Positions 26,511-39,500 of a stretch of DNA of 64,000 bases are shown one piece after another. The notes beneath the pieces were generated by a model. That model did not search any database, was not told the DNA's origin, and saw only the letters and a list, made by a program, of their open reading frames with translations. The DNA lies in contig NC_079885.1 in the NCBI RefSeq assembly GCF_029227915.1, positions 19,167,001 through 19,231,000 of the forward strand, written 5' to 3'. Both the position numbers and the translations under genes were made by a program. This DNA is from Hydractinia symbiolongicarpus (lineage: Eukaryota; Cnidaria; Hydrozoa; Anthoathecata; Hydractiniidae). Within the stretch, counting starts at the first letter, position 1; every line of letters begins with the position of its first letter.

Positions 26511-28319
26511 TTTTACCACACGGGATAACAGTTCACGTATTTCCTCCATTTCAAATCACGTACGAAACAGGACACTTGGAAAACGCTGATTTAGCAGTCT
26601 ATATATAGATACCAGACAGCATGTATGTTTGACTTTTTATATGTAAACAGTTAACGTAGTTTTTTCTCTTTTTCCTTCATGAACGTACGATAAAAACAAT
26701 TTTTTTGGGAGTTCTGTTGTGTTTTGTATGGGTTTTAAAGAAATGGACAGGTAGTAGCCGCACAGATATTAGGCTTCCATAATGCAGGCGAAGAAGGGAA
26801 GATGATGAAATTTGGAGAATTCCCTTAAAGTCCCACCTCGTTTCCAAGGCCATTTCCGACATCGGGACGGCGAAACGAATATGACCCTGGTACAGGCCTA
26901 TGTATTTGAAGGCCAAAGAAAATAAAAATGATCGTCAAAAGTGTTCCACAGTTTCTAGCTAATGTCGCGACCATCCACCCTATTTTGCTATTTTCTAACC
27001 TCTGCGGAAAAGAGCATTTTTTTCAAACTAGCTGCAAAAGCACATAAATTAGTGACCTCTCTTCCTCCAATCTCAAAACACAACTGAGATGCCCACTTGA
27101 TTAGAAAAATATCAATCGTCTAAATAAACCCCACATGGAGGGGTTTATTAAATATTACAGTGCATGGACGTCGGTCATTTCTAATCATTTCATGTACTTT
27201 TCATTGTTTTTTTATGTTACTGACACTGTTGCCGTGATTGCTCTAGCTGACGACAAAAATATAAAGCGGCAGAAGATCATATGCAATCAAATATTTGCTA
27301 GAAGACAGCCCTTGCACAAAAGACATTTTCTTGAAAACGCTTATTTTAAAGATCATTACACAGCCATATAGCTAGTTTCTTAAGCATGGTTTGACCAAAC
27401 AGTAAATTTTTGTAGTAGCAATAATGTCCATTAAAAACAAACATTTACAAATTTTGTTTTGTTATGTGCTAAGCCGCCAAAATTTCTAGAACATTCTAAA
27501 GACAAGCCTCCTACAAAAGAAGTTTAAAAAATGCGTGTTGAAAACGCGCGTATTTGGTTCGATTGATGCAACTTTTTTTATATTTTAATTTTAATGGAGA
27601 TCTGGATTAACGGCGAATTTACAATCTCATATGTCTGACTGGTTTCAACACCGGTCTTAAACACAGTCTTAAAAATTATCATCGTAGTTTAACAACTATC
27701 ATTTTTATTTAAGCATGACTAATCGTAGATAAATTTTATTTGCTGTGTTTTTCACAATGTCAGGGTCAAAGAAGCAAATGCCTACAAATAAGAAGATATT
27801 TTTTATTTTTATCGCGACACGGAGCGGAATCTTTAAAATCGCCGGATGGAAGATAGAAATACATATAGATATATAGACACAGCACAGAGCCTGAACGCCG
27901 CGGGTAGTTAGTCCTAGTATAGATACTGTGTACCTTTTTAGTTTATTGCATGGTTTACAGACTAATATTTTTCAACCAATGACAATACATTATTAACATT
28001 TACGACCCGTCCTAAAGTCACAATATTCTTAGGTAGCCAGAAAGCCATTTTCTTGCTGGTGATTGCTAGAAAAGTTCCTGAAAAGACTAGAAATAACTGC
28101 TATGTCTGTATTAAGAAAAACGTAAAGATGCGTATTGATATTGAATTCCTGTCTGGTAAACGTTTCAGAAGATCAATTTTACCGAAAAGTTGAGCTAGGT
28201 ATCACCTCGAACATTCCAGATACATTGAAGAAATTTTAAATTTTGGTATTGTTGAACTGAATTATAGGTAATTAATATTTTAATTTAAAACTTCCCTGTA
28301 GCTACAGTATATTTCTAAC
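26511..28319. other. non-coding stretch downstream of GPCR 2
   Basis: The first few hundred bases are probably 3' untranslated region. Open frames at 26677-26916 and 27135-27371 show no motifs. Nothing else was recognised. Confidence 0.35.
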
Positions 28320-29002
28320 TTAACCCTATTCGTTCCGGGGGGGGGGGGGGGGGGGATTCCGCCCCCCCCTGACGGTTTTTTTAATAACTCCTGATTGCTT
28401 TCATGTATGGCTATGATACTTACTGAGTTTCAACATTTATCCATTACTCGAAACTACCCCTAAAATCTCTATAAAATCCTTATAATGGGGAAAATATAAT
28501 AACTCCTGTTAGGATTATCCTTAGAACTTGAAACTTGCAACACAACTTTGTTTCATCAGGAAGAATCATTTTGAATAATTTTGACACCTCACTAATCCGA
28601 TTTCCCGATTTTTTTAGATTTTACCCGAAAATCGGATAAAAGCGGAATTTCGGGCAATTTTTGGCAATTTTTTATACGATCCATATAAAAACCGGAAAAT
28701 ATGTTAAAAAAAATTTATTTAGCTTTCAGAAACTTTAAACAGAATGTAAAAATTCGCTCTAGAACAAAAGTAATTATATTTTAAGCAGTTAGTTAATTTT
28801 CAAGCTTCTGATGACGTCACAGAAAATGTGCTGACGCAAGCAAAAATTTAATGCCGCCATTTTGTTCCTTTTATGACGTACTACATGTGTGCCAAGTTTG
28901 ATCCAATTTGAACAATCCTATGAAAAGTTTTTGAGGGGGGGGGCGGAATCCGTCTCCCCCGGTCATAGTATGTTCGAAAAACCCCGGACCGAATAGGGTT
29001 AA
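28320..29002 (+). mobile_element. TTAA-flanked MITE, piggyBac type, copy 2 (about 683 bp)
   Basis: Same ends and interior as copy 1 at 7462-8206 and same orientation. It lacks roughly 60-80 bp of the interior after the CAACATTTAT block and has a longer G homopolymer near its left end. It has no coding capacity. Confidence 0.85.
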
Positions 29003-29117
29003 CAGAGAATAGTATTTTAACTATCTAGGCTAGATACATAAATCTTTCAACATTTACAAAGTTATGGCATGTGTGCTCTCATACATGCTGACTCGGAATA
29101 AATGGAGTATATATGTA

Positions 29118-29312
29118 CAGTTGACTCTCTCTAATTCGAACCTATGTAATCCGAATTTTTCTATAATCCGAAACAAATTAAAAGTCACCTTCAATTTTCC
29201 TTAAGAAATCTCATAATTTACTTTCTACTAACCGAATCTCTGTAATCCGAAAACCTCTATATTCCGAACTAATTTTCAGGTCCCTCCGGCTAAATTCTCT
29301 CTATAATCCGAA
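29118..29312 (+). mobile_element. pogo/Tigger-like transposon end fragment
   Basis: It begins after TA with CAGTTGACTCTCTCTAATTC and then repeats TAATCCGAA-type motifs five or more times. Pogo-class ends typically start CAGT and carry such repeated subterminal motifs. No opposite end was found, so this is a solo or truncated end. Confidence 0.45.
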
Positions 29313-29493
29313 TTTTTAAGTGTACATATACCATTAACACTTGGGCCCTGTTTGCGGGATATCACCGTGTATTTCACAGACGGAAATCCGCTAAAGAGGG
29401 GGAGAGAGGCCGTCCAAATCCTAGCGGCGATCCTAGCCCAAACAAATTTTCGAAGACCCTTAACGTATATGTCAAACGTAAATATATAGTGAA

Positions 29494-30003
29494 CAATAAA
29501 ATGCGATTTATAAAAGTCAGGTGACCCTGTGAGTTTCTCCATGGGTAAACGACTAGTTAGCCATATTTTGTCTGTTTGTCATGCCAAAAACGTCTAGTAA
29601 AACCACACACGAAATGAAATGCGATATATAAAAGGCGGGCGACCCTGTGATATTTTCCACAGGTAAACGATTACTATATTAATAATAGCCGTATTTTGTC
29701 TATTTGTTGGCCACCCTTATGTATGTATAGGAGTCTTTACTCTATATTAATAATATCCGTATTATGGGTTTTTTGTCGGCCAAAAACGTCTTGCGTAAAA
29801 TCACACACGAAATGAAATGCGTTATATAAAGGACGGGCGACCCCGTGAATTTTTCCACGGGTAAACGATTAGTCTCTATATTAACAATAACCGTATTTTG
29901 TCTGTTTGTCGGCCAAAAGCGACTTGTGTAAAACCACAAGCGAAATGGAATGGGATATATAAAAGACGGGTGACCCGGTAGATTTTTCCACACATAAACG
30001 ATA
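29494..30003 (+). repeat. tandem array of Helitron-like termini with hairpin
   Basis: Four diverged units start near 29494, 29611, 29810 and 29941. Each holds AAATGCGATATATAAAA-type sequence, then GACCC(T/C)GTG…CCAC(A/G)GGT forming a hairpin, then TAAACGA and TTAGT or CTAGT. Two junctions continue directly into TCTATATTAATAATA-like sequence, which resembles a Helitron 5' end. Hairpin bases change together between units (CTGTG/CACAG versus CCGTG/CACGG). A Helitron gene remnant follows at 30650. Confidence 0.6.
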
Positions 30004-30445
30004 TATCATGATATATGTTGTTATGAAATTATGGTGGTTAAGTAACTGTATATAAATGTAAATATGAAGGTTTCCGGAAATTAAATCCTGTCATATTGAT
30101 GCTGGGGATTTTCTTATGTTTTCTTAAGATTAACGACTTTCAGGTTATAATTTACTTAAAAGTGGAAGGTAAGCTGCTTTAAGTGCATGTTTCAATTAAA
30201 ATTAGCGTCACATACTTTTTAACTTGATTTTGTGAGGTATTGGCATCCTAGCAGACATAAGTTTGTTAATTTTAATATCGTGCTATTGAAACAAAAAATT
30301 ACAATAAATTCCTTTCCTTTTTTTTAGGTTCGACAACCGTCACTCTCGGCAGAGTACAAAAGAGAAGAAACTCGACAGAGTATAAAAACTAGTTATTCAG
30401 AACATCCAGATATTTAGAATTTATTGAACTAACTGAACCGTGAAG

Positions 30446-30575
30446 TTGAATTTACTTATCGGTGAAATTAATAGTGAATTAATAGTGCAATTATTGGTGA
30501 ACTTAATAGTGAACTTGATAGTGAACTTATCAGTGAATTTATAAGTGAACTTATTGGTAAAATTACTGAATTTTT
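30446..30575 (+). repeat. short coding-type tandem repeat (about 12-15 bp unit)
   Basis: Repeats of GTGAACTTAATA-like units. In one frame they read as SEL/SEF repeats and then continue open into the sequence before the 2A-like motif, so they may be the degraded N-terminus of the element gene that follows. Confidence 0.6.
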
Positions 30576-30599
30576 TGAGCCAGCTTTAAAACCAAATGA

Positions 30600-32620
30600 C
30601 AGAGGTTTCTCTAGTTTTAAAGAGTTTTTTCTTCTCGATCACACGTTACCACCGCTATTGCGAACCCCGCATATAAAAACTGCATGGTACTTTTACTTTT
30701 TGATGATGTTAAAACTAATCCGGGGCCTTGCACTGTTGTAATGTCGGTACAGGGATCTTTTCATCAAACGGATGTTAGGCTTGGAACCTTTATTGGTACA
30801 CGATGTATGTGTAATTCCCTGTTTGCGATCGTTTGGTCGGCTCTAAAAAAGTTTCTTCTTGGAATCAAGGTGATCTTGATCATAACCTCCCTGAAGGAAC
30901 AAAATGGTTCACAAACCTAGAATACACAAACTAGTACTTAAGCGCAAGTGAACTCTCAAATAGTTTGGTTCTTGGAAACGATGTCATACAAATACAAAGT
31001 TTAGAAAATATTTCTCATATTATTACAGACAATAGCACTTCATTACGCACTTTTCATAATTCATCTGAATCCGATAAAGAGCAAGGAATGCTGGGCATTA
31101 TTAGCGGCGTTAGTTTTTTTATAGTTTGAGGCCACCCGAAAATTTATGGATTTGATCGTCATAACCGAAATAGTTAAGAACAAATAACAGAACGGGGTAC
31201 GTCAGTCCTTTTAAAATTTGATTCATTGCAACATGTTGAAACTACATTCGCGAATTATAAGTGTCCCCTGGCGAAGCAATGTGTCTTAAAACTCAATATT
31301 TCAAAATACTCATAACTGAACAGATAAATGGTAACATTATGCTTAACATTCGCAGAAAAAGAAAACTAGATATGTGTCATATGTAATCTTTCTTTATATA
31401 GACGGTCAATTAAATTCTTTCGCCACGTCGATTATCCTGCCATTTCAGAAGAGCATTTTCGTTTCGGACTACAAAGTTTAGTTGGCAAAGAATACATATG
31501 TCAAACATGCTATTCAAAACTTACAGAAGGAAAAATTCCTTCTTTCTCTTTGAAGTTTTGTCTATGGTATTTTTGTCTATGGTATGACTTTGTCCTGTGC
31601 AGACTTAAGATGAAGTGAACCGGTTAAAATCATCACTAAAGTAAAAGGTAATGACATATCTGAAGAAGAAATCGAAAATATAAATTATCATCAAAGAACG
31701 GAGATTCTTGACAATAATCCAGTTATTTTAGCAAGACATTCCAATACAGAGTTGAGACGTTTTTTAAAACCATAGCTGTCAACGGACTATTAGGTAAGGT
31801 ATACTACTACGCCATTAGAGTTCAATTTCAGATTAGAGGTAGTCCACACATCCACTTTTTATTATGGGTTGTCAATTTACCAATTTTACGTAGGGATAAT
31901 AAAAAAAATATATTGCCTTTGTGGATAACATAGGTAACTGTCAGCTTCCTAATAAAGACAGCAACCCAGATCTCTACAAACTAGCTTCGACATATCAAAT
32001 ACATTCTCATTCTAAATCTTGTCGTAAATATAAAACAAGAATTGTCGACACTCTTTCGGGATATTTTTTACAGACCGTAAAATTGTTGGGAAACCATTAC
32101 TTGACAACATCTCCAAGAAAAAAGAGAAACACGATCAAAAGAAAGAAATGCTATACTAGCAAAAGTAAAAACTTACATAGATTCAAATTGGAATCCAAGA
32201 TTCAACAATATTCTTCATCCAGATGAACCGAATTATAACCAACCAGGAACAATTGAACAAATCCTTCGAGGTTTAGCCATAACAAAAAAAGAACATGAAA
32301 ACGCACTAAGCATCTCACCTGATACTGGATTTCAAATTCACTTCCGAAGACTTTCAGATTCTTGTTTTATCAATAACTATTTTACTGGGGGTTTAAAGGC
32401 ATGGGAAGCTAACATAGACATTCAAGCTGTTCTTGATTATTATAAAGCACTTTCTTACATGTGTGCTTATTTGTCAAAAGTTGAAGATGAATCTTCAGAG
32501 GCAATGAAAAAAGCTGCTATAGTATTTGCAAACTACACCATTTCTGAGAACAGATATAGAGTATGTAGTAACGAAGAAAAAGTTTGCCACCAGACAGTAC
32601 GGATATTTTTAAACGAAATA
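30600..32620 (+). pseudogene. Helitron replicase remnant, part 1 (2A-like, protease-like, zinc finger, Rep)
   Basis: Broken frames follow one order. A 2A-like motif DDVKTNPGP lies at about 30702-30731. A block GTRCMCNSLFAIVWS (about 30797-30841) resembles viral-tegument-type cysteine protease domains that can accompany Helitron proteins. A Cys-rich block at 31403-31550 (FFRHVDYPAISEE…ICQTCYSKL) follows. The Rep domain has the HxH motif in SPHIHFLLW (HIH at 31846-31854) and the double-tyrosine motif YMCAYLSK at 32456-32479. The frame is open from about 32210 to 32620. Several stops and frameshifts inactivate it. The helicase half is absent. The last codons are interrupted by the hAT-like insertion, and the protein resumes at 34713. 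Confidence 0.75.
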
Positions 32621-34711
32621 CAGGGGCGGATTTAGACTTCGGCCACTTCGGCACTCGCCTAAGGAGAAATTTTGCCATTGAGAAAGTCATGTGTATCTAA
32701 ATGTAGAAATTGATTTAAAGCAATGCATAATTTTTATTATAAGCGTTTAATAAGATTCCTTTGCGCCCAGGATCCGTGATAATATTCTTATCTCCACTCT
32801 GGAGTGTTTGCCGAGGCTCGACTCTCCTTCGATGTGCTTTGCCGAAGTACTATGATTCTTACGGTAGTCGAACTACATTTTGCCGCATTTCGCTGACTTT
32901 GTTTCTCTCGATTCCTTTGTTTTCTGCCGTAAAAACAGTCGACTTCGGCGGCCGTCGAGGTGTGGGCTTTTGGACTCTCTTAAACAAAAGAAAAACAAAA
33001 GAATTATGACGTCGAGAAAAATCTCGACGAGGTATAGACTTTTGGACTCTGGTTAAAACAAAAGATATTGAAAGTTAAAATAACAGAGTTTCCTGATTTT
33101 GGAACATTGGATCATTGGAGAAAGATTGAGAAAAAGTTGTTAAGCAGAATTTTCAGTGTTGAACATTTTATTCCTGGGTATGCAAAAGAGAAAGCATTCG
33201 TCGCTTTGAGGAAACTATCTGTTTTTACTTTTTTTTGATAATCCCTAAGGAATGTTTAAAAATAAATTAATTGTATTGTGGTGCCAAAGCGCTATTAAGC
33301 TTTTAAACAATAAACAAAAGGGGGTTCACCGCAATCAACAACAAGTTTCTATTTGGGTCATCGAGACTATTTAATGAGAATAATAGAGCTAGCTGTTAAT
33401 CTTGTTGTAGATTTGCAGTAGAGTGAAGTGAACAAATTTTTTATGTTCACTTTTGTAGATCTGAAACTTCTTTAAATTGTTTATACAGTTCAACATCCTT
33501 GTGTTTGGGAAGTAACAATATGTTGGTGGACTTGCTACGACTTCTGGTATCGCTGGAACTTTTTCTCTTCCCAAATTTTTATTCCAACTTTCTTCCATCT
33601 CTCCAGAGCAGAGAGGTTCTTTCATTTCTCTAAAAAATATTCTATTTTTCTGTGTTTCCCATGTTGCTTGTGACAGCAATAAAGAAGGGGAAGAGCTTAT
33701 AAAAGAGGAAGCTGTCTTAAATTTGAATGACAAAAACTGGTCAAGTTTCCTTTGCCTTTTAGCTTTGTCCTCAGTTACAGGGAGAATTATATTCTCATAT
33801 TACCCTGATATTGGAGAGGAAAAGTTAATGTTTGTATGAACGAAAAAATAATTTCCTGTAAGCATGTTTCAGTGAAGGCTGATCTACATATAATGTTTTG
33901 TTATGAAGGCCTTATGTTATCTTCAAAATTTCAGTCCAACCATTTCGTGCCTCTCGTTCATTTTTCTTTAAAACGAAAGACTGATCAATCACGTAAATTA
34001 TGTTTTCCTAAAAAAGTATTTACTGACGGTAATATGTGTGTAGGTGGTAAATTACAGACAAAACTTAATTTCTTAACAAAACCTATAGTTAAAACATATG
34101 AATCACCTGCTATAACTTCCAGTATTAGCACAATTTCCAAGTTAGTATATAAGGGAGTATGTTTTTTTGATGCTTCATGTTGACCTGGTGTACTGAAATT
34201 TAGCTTAAAATTTTCAGTTTTGATTGTTGTTCATTTATTTATTCATTGGTTGGTTTTGACAATTGATCAATTTGACTCATTTCATGACAGATTCATTTTG
34301 TTCATGGTTGGTTATATTACCTGATGTGCAAGCTGGAAGAAAGAAGAAAGAAGGTTTTGAATGAAGAAAGAAGATTTTGACTGGATTAAATCCAGTCAAA
34401 ATACAAATCAAAAAAAATGTTATTTTTGGTTTTCATTTATGTGGATGTGAATCTGGAAGAAAGAAGAAGTTTCGCTGGCTGGCTAATTTTAGCCTTAATT
34501 TTTCTGAAAACATTATTTGGCTTTTATTTATGAATTTTATGGTTTTTTTCCAATAACATATAAGAAATGGACATGTGAAGGTCCTGTCTGCTGCACTTTT
34601 GAGTGCTGAAATAGATAAATAAGCTAAAGCTTACAGCGCCCCCCCCCCAAGAACCCCAGGTGTTTTATCGCAAATCCGTCTAAGGAGAAAAAAATCCTGT
34701 ATCCGCCCCTG
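32621..34711. mobile_element. hAT-like DNA transposon remnant inside the Helitron gene
   Basis: The ends are CAGGGGCGGATTT and, inverted, CAGGGGCGGATAC, which is the CAGGG(G)CGGA start typical of hAT elements. Helitron protein is continuous across the insertion, so these are true borders. The flanks (AAATA left, TAATA right) do not give a clean 8-bp target duplication. The interior has no recognisable transposase; open frames at 33389-33733 (minus) and 33836-34183 (plus) were not identified. Confidence 0.65.
33071..33238 (+). other. unidentified protein-like fragment within the hAT-like element
   Basis: A 55-codon open stretch ending in TGA reads KITEFPDFGTLDHWRKIEKK and then continues with non-repetitive composition. 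It may be a relic of transposase or of a captured host exon. No family was recognised. Confidence 0.2.
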
Positions 34712-34712
34712 T

Positions 34713-34870
34713 AATATGTTGGATACATACATGTATACACCCAATTTAGAATTTAAAAAAGGAAAATATTCTATATTGGAACAAATGCTGAGTTCCTGTC
34801 AAGCTACTCTATAAAAATAAAACCGAAAGCAGAAGATGAAAATGACAGCCAACCAGAAGTACTTTAAGAA
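34713..34870 (+). pseudogene. Helitron replicase remnant, part 2
   Basis: Protein similarity resumes right after the hAT-like insertion with NMLDTYMYTPNLEFKKGKYS and fades out after about 50 codons at a stop. Joined to the fragment ending at 32620, it continues the Rep region. Confidence 0.55.
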
Positions 34871-34879
34871 ATAATTACG

Positions 34880-36210
34880 TGGAATTACCTTATCTGAAAT
34901 CTTTAACTTTTATGTTCACAAAAGCAAACTTGTCACGCTTAGCGGCTATTTGCCGGAAGTATGTATGTATTAATGTTAACCTTCCAGACGATATGGCGTG
35001 GCAGTTTTACATATATAAAATTTTAAATGTTAAAAGTACAATACAACAACATATTTTCTTTCTTCTTTTTAAAATGCAGTTGTTAAGGTAGTATGTATAT
35101 ATTAAAGGCGCACCACACACAAAAAAGTTTGCCTATTGTCCTGGGAAGAGGTTCGGTCAGTCACTCAACCATAAAAAAGAAGCATTTTTTTCAAAAAAGG
35201 TTGCATTATTTTGATAACAAGCACCTTGCACAGTCGAAGTCAGTTGCCGTCATGCTTAATCATCCAATCATACACCGCTTTTCTATTGTGTTAGAGCTGT
35301 TAGGCGTAAAAATAAGTAAAAAGAATGTTCACTTTCTTATACACCAGGTCATCGAAAAAAAAAAAAAAGAAATTGCGCAGAAAGTGCTCAGAAAGTGTGC
35401 AAAAATAATTTAAACTTTAGAAAGTTTAGAAGTGAGTTTCTTTTTCTCAAAAAATATTGAGTTGATTCAGTGGGTTACCTTCAGCACAAAGGTAAAGGTA
35501 ACCCACTGAATCAACTCATACAGAGTTGAAAAATGAGGTAGCTAGCCTTTGGAGATTTGACTCGCTCGATATAATTTCAAAGAAAATTTTAATAGTGGTC
35601 TACTATTATGCAAGCTTATTGATTTAATCACGCTGAGCATGTCAATCCACTTAATATAATCGAGCTCTAGGCTGGTTCTAGAAAACAGTTTACACAAAAA
35701 TATCTAGCTATGTCTAACTATAACCAGAGACAGAAAAGATGGCAACTTTTCAGGAGTCTTTTTTCAGATGTATTTTTTGCAGTAGCCATTTTACTCAAGC
35801 TCATGATTAAAAATATAAGCTCATGACTCAAAACAAAAACGGCAATATAATGGATAAATATTTCGCTAGCTAAATTTTTACGTATAGTAAGACTTTCACT
35901 TATAGCTGGCAATAGCTATAACTAGCCCTTAGTTACAAAACAAAGACTGGCTACAAAAGTAATTTTGGATTTACATATAGCAATAGCATAAACAATAAAA
36001 ATTTTCAGGATCTTCCACTGTGTCAAATGCGATTTCTCAGGTTGTGCTAATAATAAGTTAAATTAAAAACGGCTAGTTCCAAGCACAACATCAGGTAATT
36101 GAGTCAAGAAAAATACCCGACATATAGTGGGATACTTGTCATCACATGAGCAAACAAGTCCAGAGCTACTTTTTAGGTTTTAATCTCAAAGAGCTTTGGG
36201 AACGAGAATG
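34880..36210. other. non-coding stretch
   Basis: Open frames at 34879-35413 lack motifs. It contains the inverted repeat at 35459-35517. No other feature was seen. Confidence 0.35.
35459..35517. repeat. perfect inverted repeat, 23-bp arms, 13-bp loop
   Basis: 35459-35481 (starting GAGTTGATTCAGTGGGTTAC) is the exact reverse complement of 35495-35517. Confidence 0.9.
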
Positions 36211-36413
36211 TGTTGACACATAAACTGGGATGCACCGAGGGAAATGGGTGGCCGAGGACATTACCATAATTGCTTCAAAAAAAGCGACAAATCCGGTGAT
36301 TAATATTATATTCGCACTTGTTGTCGATTGCATTTTGGGTAATAACAAGGATACTCATGCAATGCCTTAAAAAATAAGCATTTTGAAGTAGGCAGAAGGA
36401 AAAGGCGAAATTA
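36211..36413. repeat. segmental duplication, copy A, left part
   Basis: Similar to 50724-50930, including the shared block GATACTCATGCAA and CCTTAAAAAATAA. It stops at GAAATTA, where the LINE begins. In copy B the corresponding GAAGTTA runs straight into TCGTCTGAT. Confidence 0.8.
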
Positions 36414-36568
36414 GCACCTGCGTGTTAGTGAAAATAAATGTGAGTTAAACAATTAGATTTCCACAGACGCTCAGTGAAGTTAGGTTTAATGGATGCTACT
36501 TAAGATATGTCGAAAGAATTTACGGTGTGATCTGTTCTTAAATTCAATGTTTATCACATGTTTATCAC

Positions 36569-39500
36569 ATGTCAAAAGTAAAGATGGCGCTGCGGTGTAC
36601 GGACGTGTTCCGCCACCTCTTATTACTTGTTGTTATATTTTCTGTGAAAAGGCCTACTTTTACATCAGCTGGACCTGCAATTTATGATATTATGGATACA
36701 AATACTGGTTTTACTATGGAATCGTTTGATTTCGTGCAAGATTGTTATTACAGTTCATCTTTGTGGGTTTATAAACAGAATCACATTTATAAACTTAATC
36801 TTGATCTCAGAGAAACGACTTGGTTACTTTTAATACTTGCCGGGGACGTTGAAATCTGTCCGGGTCCTAATTGTGGCGCTTGCTTGAATAATATAAAGCA
36901 TAACAAACAAAAGGTAACATGTATTGGATGTACTCAATTTTTTCACAAAAATTGTATCAACATAAAAGATTTTATCACAACATCTCTTTGCACTCAATGC
37001 AGACTCAACCACGACGGGGGTCGAACTGAAAATGACACTATTAACTCCTTTTCAGAAAAGCGTGGTTTCAAACTTCTTCATCTGAACGTCAATGGCTTGT
37101 TTGGAAAAATTGACCAAATCCGGGACATGTTATTCAGTACTAGAAAAAACATTCACATATTTGGAATAACTGAATCTCATCTAACTGAAATAATTCCGGA
37201 TTCACTAGTTTCAATTGAAGGATACCGTACTGAAAGGAAAGATCGAAAAACAGGAATTGGTGGTGGTGTTATTGTTTACATTAGAGACGATCTCAAATGG
37301 CAACGTAGATTTGACTTGGAGAGTGATATCGAATCCATAGTTGTAGAAATCTTTGTAGAAAAGTCCAAATCTTTTATCGTTTGTGTCATGTACCGACCCC
37401 CGGATAGTTCATTACATGGTACAAAAAATTTCGAAACTTGTCTTAACGACTTTTTGACAATTAGCTCAACGGAAGATAAAGAAACTTTACTACTGGGAGA
37501 TCTTAATATAGATTATAATAAACGCAGTGATCATAAACAATTAAAAGACCTATTTGTTATTGTGGGTCTCAACCAACTCATTAAACAGTTCACTAGAGAA
37601 ACGGAAAGTTCAAAAACGATAATTGATGTAATTTTTACCTCGCATCAAAACAATGTCAAAGAAACAATAGTTCTACCATTAGGGATCAGTGATCATGACT
37701 TAATTGGTGTAAACAGAAAAATAAATGTCAATCGCTATGTACCTCGTAGAATTAAAATTCGAGATTATAAAAATTACAACGCAACTCGTTTTAAGGATGA
37801 TATGAAAAACTCTGATTGGGATTCTATTATCTTTAAAGATACCATGAATGAAAGCTGGGATGCATTTAAGTTATGTTATATTTATGTTATCGATGTTGAT
37901 GGATGCTTAATAAGTAATAAATCGAGGATAGCTGGTTGTTTCTGTAAATTTTTCTCAAGTATCGGTTCCAAACTTGCGAATACTATTACTTCCATTGGTG
38001 ATCGGAGATGGATGTATTATGAGTCGAGCAAGCTTTCCCTTAACAAGAATATGTCAGTGTTCAAATTTAATGCAGTTACTCCTGATTTACTTAAAAAACG
38101 ACTAAAGAAACTGAAAGTGTCAAAAGGTGCCGGTCCGGATGGAATACCGCCTCGTCTCATAAAGGATTGCGCCGATGAAATTGTACTTCCATTATGCTAC
38201 CTAATTAACTTGAGTCTTCGGTCTCATACGTTTCCATCGACTGAAAAAGTAGCACGCGTGACTCCAGTATACAAATCGGACGATAAATCAAAACTTGATA
38301 ACTATCGACCAATTTCCGCGCTAAATGTATTCTCGAAGATTATAGAACAAATTGTACATCACCAACTGTACAATTATCTAGAAGAAAACAACCTTCTTCA
38401 ATGCCAACAATTCGGATTTCGTAAACAGCGATCTACGCAACAAGCGGTGTCATTGTTTGTCGAAACTATTCGCAAAAATGCAGATAAAGGAGAATGCACT
38501 GGGGCGATTTATCTCGACTTGCGAAAAGCCTTCGACACTGTGAACCACTCGCGGCTTTTACACAAACTCCAACTTCATGGCATCCATGATATCGAGTTGC
38601 AGTGGTTCGAAGATTATTTATTCAATCGTACCCAATATGTCACATACGATAACATAAATTCATCACCTCAACAGATTACTTGTGGTGTACCCCAGGGTTC
38701 AACCCTGGGTCCATTACTATTCCTTCTACTCGTTAACGACTTACACCAATTACTAAGTAAATCGAAAGTACTTTTGTATGCCGATGACACTGTTGTATAT
38801 TACTCATCAAAATCGAGCAAAAAAGTTGAATCAGTTCTTAATAACGAAGTCCAACGTATTGCAGACTGGATGAATGAAAACTGTTTAATAATAAATCTTA
38901 AAAAGGGAAAGACTGAGTTTGTCATGTATGGAGCTCATCAAAACCTACGTAAACAGGAAGCATGTACCATCAAGATAAATGCTACGTCCATTAACAAAGA
39001 AGATAATTATATCTATCTGGGGGTTAATCTGGACAACCATCTGACACTACAGGAACATCTCAACACAACGTACAAAAAGGCATCTGGAAAGCTCAAATTA
39101 CTCAAAAGTATTCGATATCTTTTGACAGCTGACATAGTAAAATCGGTTTATAATACTGTTATCCTGCCGAATTTACTTTATTGTTATCCAATAATGCTGT
39201 CTTTATCGAGAACCCAGGAAGACAAGCTACAATATTTACACAATCGAGCGTTTAAAATTTGTGGTGGTACCCATCAATGGGATTCTATTGCAACGATCAA
39301 GAAACAAAGAGCTGCGGTTGAAGTTTTCAAAAGCATCAATGGCATCACTGAAAACCACTTCAATTTCGAGCAAATCAACCACACAATGAATACTCGAAGA
39401 AATCAATCAAACATCAAACTTGGCCATCTTAGGACTGAATTCGCAAGAAAATCTTTCGGTCATCAAGGTGGTATGATTTTTAACGAATTACCAACTGTAC

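Noticed and set aside
33389-34183. Two frames of about 115 codons as possible hAT transposase
   Set aside because: No transposase motif could be seen; kept only as part of the element.
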